Positions 59,082 through 64,000 of a stretch of 64,000 bases of DNA are shown in pieces (position 1 is the stretch's first letter; each line of letters starts with the position of its first letter). The stretch is from Aeromonas jandaei (GTDB lineage: Bacteria > Pseudomonadota > Gammaproteobacteria > Enterobacterales > Aeromonadaceae), in assembly GCF_037890695.1 (NCBI RefSeq), contig NZ_CP149571.1:131501-195500 (forward strand), in the 5' to 3' direction. The translations under genes and the position numbers were made by a program. Under the pieces are notes generated by a model. It was given only the letters and a program-made list of their open reading frames with translations. It ran no database searches and was not told the origin of the DNA.

Positions 59082-60308
59082 ATGAGCCAGTCCTTTGATG
59101 ATTTCGACCTGCACCCTGCCCTCAACCGGGCTTTGGCCGAGATGGGATTCACCCGCCCCACTACCATCCAGCAGATGGTACTGGAGCCAGCCCTGGACGG
59201 CCGCGATATTCTGGCATCCGCTCCGACCGGTACCGGCAAGACCGCCTCTTTCCTGTTGCCGGCGCTCCAGCACCTGCTGGACTTCCCGCGCCGCAAGCCG
59301 GGCCCCTGCCGCATGCTGATCCTGACCCCGACCCGCGAGCTGGCGCTGCAGGTGACTGCCCACGCCAAGGCGCTGGCGGCCCACACCAACCTCAGCATCG
59401 AGACCATCATCGGCGGCGTCAGCCATGAAGAGCAGCTGCCTGCCCTGACCAAAACCACCGACATCGTGGTCGCCACCCCGGGCCGCCTGCTCGAGTACAT
59501 CGAGAAAGAGGAGTTCGAGAGCCACGACATCGAGGTGCTGGTACTGGATGAAGCGGACCGCATGCTGGACATGGGCTTCATCAAGGATGTGAACCGCATC
59601 GTAGAAGAGGCGCGCTACCGCAAGCACACCATGCTCTTCTCCGCCACTCTGGAAGGGGCCGGCCTTGAGAAGTTCGCCAGCGAAATCCTCAAAGATCCGG
59701 TGGAGCTGCACGCCGAGCCGCCGCGCAGCGAGCGTCGCCCCATCACCCAGTGGATCCATCTGGCCGATGACGCCGCCCACAAGCTGGCGCTGCTGACCCA
59801 CATCCTGAAAAACCCGGAAACCCAGAAGGCGATCATCTTCGTCAAGACCCGCGAGCGTCTGGCGGAGCTCTCCGGCCAGCTGCAGGCGGCAGGTATCTCC
59901 TGCGCCTGGATCCGCGGCGAGATGGAGCAGAGCAAGCGTATCGAGTCGATCCGCAAGTTCCACGAAGGTGAAGTGCCCTTCCTGATCGCCACCGACGTCG
60001 CCGCCCGCGGTATCGACCTGCCGAACGTCAGCCATGTCATCAACTATGACATGCCCTACGGCGCCGATGTCTACGTCCACCGGATCGGCCGTACCGGCCG
60101 CGCCGGCAACCGTGGCTGTGCCATCAGCCTGGTGGAAGCCCACGACATGGCGATGGTCGCCAAGATCGAACGCTACACCGAGGAGCGCCTCAAGCGCCGG
60201 GTGATCGACGAACTGCGCCCCAAACACAAAGAGGCGCGGGTACCGGTGAAGAAGAAAAAGCCGGTCGATGGCAAGAAGAAAGCGACCAAGAAGAAAAAGA
60301 AGAAGTAA
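59082..60308 (+). CDS. srmB: DEAD-box RNA helicase SrmB
   Basis: The protein is 408 residues long. The Q motif is GFTRPTTIQ, motif I APTGTGKT (about 47-54), motif Ia PTRELALQV, motif II DEAD near residue 155, motif III SAT, and motif VI HRIGRTGRAG. The tail is a run of lysines (KKKKPVDGKKKATKKKKKK), which probably binds rRNA. SrmB helps assemble the 50S subunit. The divergent partner is trmN, as in enterics, which supports the name. Confidence 0.94.
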   Translation: MSQSFDDFDLHPALNRALAEMGFTRPTTIQQMVLEPALDGRDILASAPTGTGKTASFLLPALQHLLDFPRRKPGPCRMLILTPTRELALQVTAHAKALAAHTNLSIETIIGGVSHEEQLPALTKTTDIVVATPGRLLEYIEKEEFESHDIEVLVLDEADRMLDMGFIKDVNRIVEEARYRKHTMLFSATLEGAGLEKFASEILKDPVELHAEPPRSERRPITQWIHLADDAAHKLALLTHILKNPETQKAIIFVKTRERLAELSGQLQAAGISCAWIRGEMEQSKRIESIRKFHEGEVPFLIATDVAARGIDLPNVSHVINYDMPYGADVYVHRIGRTGRAGNRGCAISLVEAHDMAMVAKIERYTEERLKRRVIDELRPKHKEARVPVKKKKPVDGKKKATKKKKKK

Positions 60309-60325
60309 TAGCTGACCGCTAAACA

Positions 60326-60354
60326 AGAAGGGCCATCCCGCGGGATGGCCCTTC
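60326..60354 (+). terminator. Hairpin after srmB
   Basis: GAAGGGCCATCCCG and CGGGATGGCCCTTC form a perfect 14-base palindrome; the tail TGCATT has few T residues. Confidence 0.65.
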
Positions 60355-60440
60355 TGCATTCTGTGCATCTGGCAAATCGGAGAGCTGCCGCTCCGGGCTC
60401 GCCACCGCCGTTGCAGGGCTATTTGCAGCCAGACCAGCTT

Positions 60441-60497
60441 ACTATAAATTTAATTTATGGGTTTTAGGGAAATGACCTAACCAAAACTTATAGTGAA
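60441..60497. repeat. Dispersed intergenic repeat, copy C (ATAAAT-N3-ATTTAT)
   Basis: ATAAAT-TTA-ATTTAT at 60444-60458 is followed by GGGTTTTAG and then ACTTATAG. CCGTTGCAGGG at 60408-60418 is shared with copy B. It lies between the converging ends of srmB and elaA. Confidence 0.6.
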
Positions 60498-60595
60498 TCT
60501 CATCCGATCATCAGGGCATGAATGTGCCCGTCAGACGCCCTGCGGAGCCATCGCCCGATCCGGGCAACGAATCACGCCTGAATGCTGCCGGCCTG

Positions 60596-61051
60596 TCAGG
60601 CCACCGTCTTGCGCATGCCGATATGGGGGATATCGTCCTCGACATATCCCTCTCCCTCGGCCACAAAGCCATGCTGGCCGTAGAAGCCTTGCAGATGGGC
60701 CTGCGCCCCCAACCAGATGCTGTGGGTCGGCCAGCGCGCCTCGCACGCCTTGACCCCCTCGCCGATCAGCTGGTGACCGAGACCACCGCCGCGCGCCTTG
60801 GGTGAGGTCACCACCCGACCGATGGCGGCGCCACTCTCGTCGCCGATGCCGGGCGCCATGATCCGCGCATAGGCGGCCAGCAGATCGCCCTGATAGCCGA
60901 GCAGGTGCCAGACCCCTTCGCGGCGATCGAGCCCGTCCAGATCCTGAAAGGGGCAGGTCTGCTCCACCACGAACACCTCGGCCCGCAGCGCCAGCAACTC
61001 ATACAACTCGTCAGTGGTCAGTTCAGACCAGGGTTTCAGGATCCAGTTCAT
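60596..61051 (-). CDS. elaA: GNAT acetyltransferase ElaA
   Basis: The protein is 151 residues long. It follows E. coli ElaA: LRAEVFVVEQTCPFQDLDGLD, AIGRVVTSPKARGGGLGHQLIGEGV (acetyl-CoA loop), WLGAQAHLQGFYGQHGF and DIPHIGMRK. The substrate is not known. ATG at 61051 with AAGGAG upstream is chosen over a longer frame. It follows the Crp/Fnr-type gene on the same strand with a 56-base gap. Confidence 0.93.
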   Translation of the reverse strand: MNWILKPWSELTTDELYELLALRAEVFVVEQTCPFQDLDGLDRREGVWHLLGYQGDLLAAYARIMAPGIGDESGAAIGRVVTSPKARGGGLGHQLIGEGVKACEARWPTHSIWLGAQAHLQGFYGQHGFVAEGEGYVEDDIPHIGMRKTVA

Positions 61052-61107
61052 AGGCAACTCCTTATCAGTTCGGCCTGCCAGCATAATCGTGGCGCCAGCC
61101 CCCTGCA

Positions 61108-61680
61108 TTAACCTTTGTTAAGTTCTTTCAGTCGCTTGCGAATACGGCTCAGGCTGATGGGAGTAATGCCGAGATAGGCGGCGATCTGGTGGTCGGGCAC
61201 TCTGGCATCGAGTGCGGGAAAGCTGTCAAGAAAGTGCTGATAGCGCGCCTGCGGGCTGCCGGTCAGCAGCAACTGCTCCTTCTCCTCCTTGATGCGCAGC
61301 TGCACCTCCAGCAGGTGCTGGTACCAGCGCGGCCAGCCGGGCAGCTGGCGCAGGTCGGCAAGACTGAACAGCTGCAGACGGCAGGGCTCCAGCGCCTCCA
61401 CGCTGTAGCGGGCAGGCTCGCCACTGAGCAGGTGGTGGAAGTCGAGAAACTCGTCCCCCTCCCAGTAGAACTCCTTGATGTACTCGCGGCCATCTTCCAG
61501 CACCAGCTTGGCCCGCAGCAGCCCCTGCTCCACCCTGACCAGCAGATCCGGGCTGTCGCCGGCATGCCAGAGACAACTTTTCGGGCTGAGGGTCAGCGGG
61601 CGGGCAAAAGAGAGGAGGCGCGCGGCCTCCTCTCTATCTGCGACCTGCGCCCAATCGAAGGGGGGTCTGTCAGTCAGCAT
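61108..61680 (-). CDS. Crp/Fnr family transcriptional regulator
   Basis: The protein is 190 residues long. A cyclic-nucleotide-binding-like beta roll (LVRVEQGLLRAKLVLEDGREYIKEFYWEGDEFLDFHHLLS) covers about 45-90. The C-terminal HTH is ARVPDHQIAAYLGITPISLSRIRKRLKEL (about 160-188). The cAMP-contacting residues of CRP and the Fe-S cysteines of FNR are absent, so the signal is unknown. ATG at 61680 lies 3 bases after the rlmB stop, suggesting co-transcription from rnr-rlmB. Confidence 0.9.
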   Translation of the reverse strand: MLTDRPPFDWAQVADREEAARLLSFARPLTLSPKSCLWHAGDSPDLLVRVEQGLLRAKLVLEDGREYIKEFYWEGDEFLDFHHLLSGEPARYSVEALEPCRLQLFSLADLRQLPGWPRWYQHLLEVQLRIKEEKEQLLLTGSPQARYQHFLDSFPALDARVPDHQIAAYLGITPISLSRIRKRLKELNKG

Positions 61681-61682
61681 GA

Positions 61683-62432
61683 TCAAGCACGGCGCTGACG
61701 CACGGCTTCAAACAGGCAAACGCCGGTCGCCACCGAAACGTTGAGACTGGATACCGCCCCCGCCATCGGGATGCTCACCAGCTCGTCGCAATGTTCACGG
61801 GTCAGACGACGCATGCCTTTGCCTTCAGCACCCATCACCAGCGCCATCGGGCCGGTCAGTTTGGCCTGATAGAGGTCATGATCGGCCTCGCCAGCGGTGC
61901 CGACGATCCAGACGCCGCGCTCCTGCAACTCGCGCAGAGTGCGGGCCAGGTTGGTGACCTGGATGAGCGGCACCACTTCAGCGGCGCCACAGGCGACCTT
62001 GCGCACGATTGGAGTCAGGCCGGTGGCCTTGTCGCGCGGCACGATCACAGCGTGCACCCCGGCGGCATCGGCGCTGCGCAGGCAGGCGCCGAGGTTGTGC
62101 GGATCGGTCACGCCATCCAGCACCAGCAGGAAGGGCTGGCTCTGTTGTGCCGCCAGCTCGTCCAGCAGGCTGGCCAGATCGTGCTCGGCCAGCTTCGGCG
62201 CCTCTTTCACCCGGGCCATGATGCCCTGGTGATTGTTGCCTTCCGCTTTGTCATCAAGGGTCTTGCGATTTACGCTCTGCACGCGCAAGCCGAGGGACTC
62301 CAGCTCGGCCAGCAGAGGTTGCAGCCGGTCGTCATCCCGCCCCTTGAGGGCCCACACTTCGATGAAGCGCTCGGGTGTGCGCTCCAGCAGCGCGGTGACA
62401 GCGTGAATGCCGTAGATCAGTTCAGTACTCAT
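61683..62432 (-). CDS. rlmB: 23S rRNA (guanosine(2251)-2'-O)-methyltransferase RlmB
   Basis: The protein is 249 residues long and starts [19 protein letters not shown], matching the substrate-binding domain. SpoU motifs follow: [41 protein letters not shown] and [22 protein letters not shown]. These form the knotted SAM-binding fold. It methylates G2251 in the peptidyl-transferase P loop. The ATG overlaps the rnr stop (ATGA), as in the conserved rnr-rlmB pair. Confidence 0.97.
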   Translation of the reverse strand: MSTELIYGIHAVTALLERTPERFIEVWALKGRDDDRLQPLLAELESLGLRVQSVNRKTLDDKAEGNNHQGIMARVKEAPKLAEHDLASLLDELAAQQSQPFLLVLDGVTDPHNLGACLRSADAAGVHAVIVPRDKATGLTPIVRKVACGAAEVVPLIQVTNLARTLRELQERGVWIVGTAGEADHDLYQAKLTGPMALVMGAEGKGMRRLTREHCDELVSIPMAGAVSSLNVSVATGVCLFEAVRQRRA

Positions 62433-64000
62433 TTAGTGCTCTTGGCCTTATCGCGAGCTTTTTTGCCCGGTCGTCTGTTGCTGGGTTTGGCACGGCCACC
62501 CTTGGCGGGTTTGCCGCTCTCCTTGCCATCTTTCTCTTTGCGCTTTTCGTGGCGCTCGGCGCTCTTGGCCTTCTCCTTCTTGATCTCGGCCATCTTGCGA
62601 ACCGCCTGCTTGGCGTTCTTGCCGGTGATCTTGAGGGGCTCTTCCACCATCACGAAGTCGATCTTGCGATCGTCTAGATTGACGCCCATCACCTTGACCC
62701 GCACCTTGTCGCCCAGACGGTAGCGGCGGCGGAAGTTCTCGCCGATCAGCTGCTGGTGCAGGGGGTCGAACTGGTAGTAGTCGTTGGTGAGGGTGCTGAC
62801 GTGCACCAGACCGTCGATGTGGATCTCGGCCAGACGAACGAAGAAGCCAAAGCCGGTGACGCTGGCGATGACGCCGTCGAACTCGTCACCCACGTGATCC
62901 AGCATGTACTCGCACTTGAGCCAGTCGGCCACATCGCGAGTGGCATCGTCGGCACGACGCTCGGTCATGGAGCAGTGCTCGCCCATCGGATCCACTTCTT
63001 CCAGCTGGTAGTGGTAGCCACCGCTCGGGGTCCACTTGTGGCGCAGGTTGGCCTGCTGCTCCTTGGCGGTCTGATACTTGATCGCGCGGTGCAGGATGAG
63101 ATCGGGGTAACGACGGATCGGCGAGGTGAAGTGCGCGTAGGACTTCAGGGCCAGACCGAAGTGACCGATGTTGTCGGCCTGATAGATGGCCTGACGCATG
63201 GAGCGCAGCAGCATGGTGGAGAGCAGCTCCGCATCGGGGCGCCCTTCAAATTTGGCAGCCAGCTCGGCGAAATCCTTCGGCTCGGGCTCGAGACCGCCCT
63301 TGAGCTCCAGACCCAGTTCGGCCAGGAAGTCGCGGAAACCGGTCAGACGCTCTTCGCCCGGACGGTCGTGGACCCGGAACAGGGCGGCGGCTTCGTTTTT
63401 CTCGATATAACGGGCGGCAGCCACGTTCGCCTGGATCATGCACTCTTCGATGATCTTGTGGGCGTCGTTGCGCACCAGCGGCACGATGCGGTCGATCTTG
63501 CGCTGGGCGTTGAAGATGAAGCGGGTCTCCTCGCTCTCGAACTCCACCGCGCCGCGCTGATGACGGGCCTGTTTGAGCGCCTTGTAGAGGTTGTTGAGCT
63601 CCTCGATATGGCCCACCAGCGGATCGTACTGCTGGCGCAGCTTGGGATCCCCGTCGAGGATCGCCGCCACCTTGGTGTAGGTGAGACGGGCGTGAGAGTT
63701 CATTACCGCTTCGTAGAACTTGTAGCCGGACATGCGGCCAGAGGCGGAGATGGTCATCTCGCACACCATGCAGAGGCGGTCAACCTGCGGGTTCAGGGAA
63801 CAGAGACCGTTGGAGAGCACCTCCGGCAGCATGGGCACCACGAACTCGGGGAAGTAGACCGAGTTGCCGCGCTGATAGGCTTCGGTGTCAAGGGCTGTGC
63901 CCGGCTTCACGTAGGCAGATACGTCGGCAATGGCAACCCACAGGCGCCAGCCGCCACCACGCTTGGCTTCACAGAAGACGGCGTCATCGAAGTCGCGGGC
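62429..64000 (-). CDS. rnr: Ribonuclease R, C-terminal part
   Basis: The gene enters the window at base 64000 and is open to its stop at 62429, giving the last 523 residues. The entering codons read [20 protein letters not shown], the catalytic Asp block of the RNB domain. [20 protein letters not shown], the S1 domain ([27 protein letters not shown]) and a Lys-rich tail ([18 protein letters not shown]) follow. RNase R degrades structured RNA. The start and the N-terminal cold-shock domains lie outside the window. Confidence 0.97.
   Translation of the reverse strand, partial: ARDFDDAVFCEAKRGGGWRLWVAIADVSAYVKPGTALDTEAYQRGNSVYFPEFVVPMLPEVLSNGLCSLNPQVDRLCMVCEMTISASGRMSGYKFYEAVMNSHARLTYTKVAAILDGDPKLRQQYDPLVGHIEELNNLYKALKQARHQRGAVEFESEETRFIFNAQRKIDRIVPLVRNDAHKIIEECMIQANVAAARYIEKNEAAALFRVHDRPGEERLTGFRDFLAELGLELKGGLEPEPKDFAELAAKFEGRPDAELLSTMLLRSMRQAIYQADNIGHFGLALKSYAHFTSPIRRYPDLILHRAIKYQTAKEQQANLRHKWTPSGGYHYQLEEVDPMGEHCSMTERRADDATRDVADWLKCEYMLDHVGDEFDGVIASVTGFGFFVRLAEIHIDGLVHVSTLTNDYYQFDPLHQQLIGENFRRRYRLGDKVRVKVMGVNLDDRKIDFVMVEEPLKITGKNAKQAVRKMAEIKKEKAKSAERHEKRKEKDGKESGKPAKGGRAKPSNRRPGKKARDKAKSTK

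Overview
The window is about 60% G+C and carries chromosomal genes from a gammaproteobacterium, almost certainly Aeromonas. The main pointers are a divergent luxR/luxI pair of the AhyR/AhyI type set between argO and argP, the ruvAB-cydABX-ybgE-ybgC-tolQRAB-pal-cpoB order shared by enteric, Vibrio and Aeromonas relatives, and housekeeping proteins close to E. coli and Vibrio versions. I see no insertion sequence, prophage, CRISPR array or plasmid gene.

Layout. 1-8.2 kb: the 3' end of glgX, msrB, a chromate transporter, a Nudix hydrolase, an OB-fold-like exported protein, an Lrp-type regulator, a cysteine-cluster regulator divergent from an MFS pump, a Cof-type phosphatase and a DUF2799-like lipoprotein. 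8.3-13.2 kb: a 2-oxoglutarate oxygenase, then two NSS sodium symporters (the first frameshifted) flanking a solute-binding protein. The second symporter has a leader that looks like a Phe-codon attenuator. 13.4-14.8 kb: twelve tRNA genes, six alternating Lys(TTT)/Val(TAC) pairs. 14.8-26 kb: the Tol-Pal envelope operon, the cytochrome bd oxidase operon (cydA has an in-frame TGA) and ruvAB. 26.2-31.7 kb: a chemoreceptor, argO, ahyR/ahyI and argP. 31.8-37.6 kb: rnb, a GAF-GGDEF diguanylate cyclase, an EAL/HDOD-type protein and yqaB. 37.6-43.2 kb: a divergent Hfq-like protein, pqiABC and an rlmD-type methyltransferase whose last codons are repeated just downstream. 43.7-50.5 kb: proS, an SDR enzyme, an outer-membrane barrel, a PCuAC copper chaperone, an enoyl-CoA hydratase, a CatB-type acetyltransferase and an exported ParB-like protein. 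50.6-55 kb: an oppA-like gene with an in-frame TGA, dusA, and zur-cheX-small membrane protein. 55-64 kb: two brnQ paralogues, trmN, srmB, elaA, a Crp/Fnr regulator, rlmB and the 3' part of rnr.

How the genes work together. Tol-Pal joins the inner membrane, peptidoglycan and outer membrane. CydABX is the low-oxygen terminal oxidase, and two perfect FNR-type boxes lie upstream of it. RuvAB resolves recombination intermediates. AhyR/AhyI form an acyl-homoserine-lactone quorum circuit. The cyclase and EAL/HDOD genes form a two-gene signalling unit. PqiABC is a lipid-transport envelope complex. RNA biology is well represented (rnb, rnr, srmB, rlmB, rlmD, trmN, dusA, tRNA-Lys/Val, Hfq-like).

Three otherwise well-conserved genes carry single-base disruptions: the first NSS gene, cydA and the oppA-like gene. 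Two of these change a conserved Trp codon, TGG to TGA, directly before ACC. These may be consensus errors or true mutations; reads would decide. The most novel-looking items are the candidate attenuator, the Hfq-like paralogue, the rlmD tail repeat, a three-copy ATAAAT-N3-ATTTAT intergenic repeat and a candidate small RNA upstream of the second brnQ.
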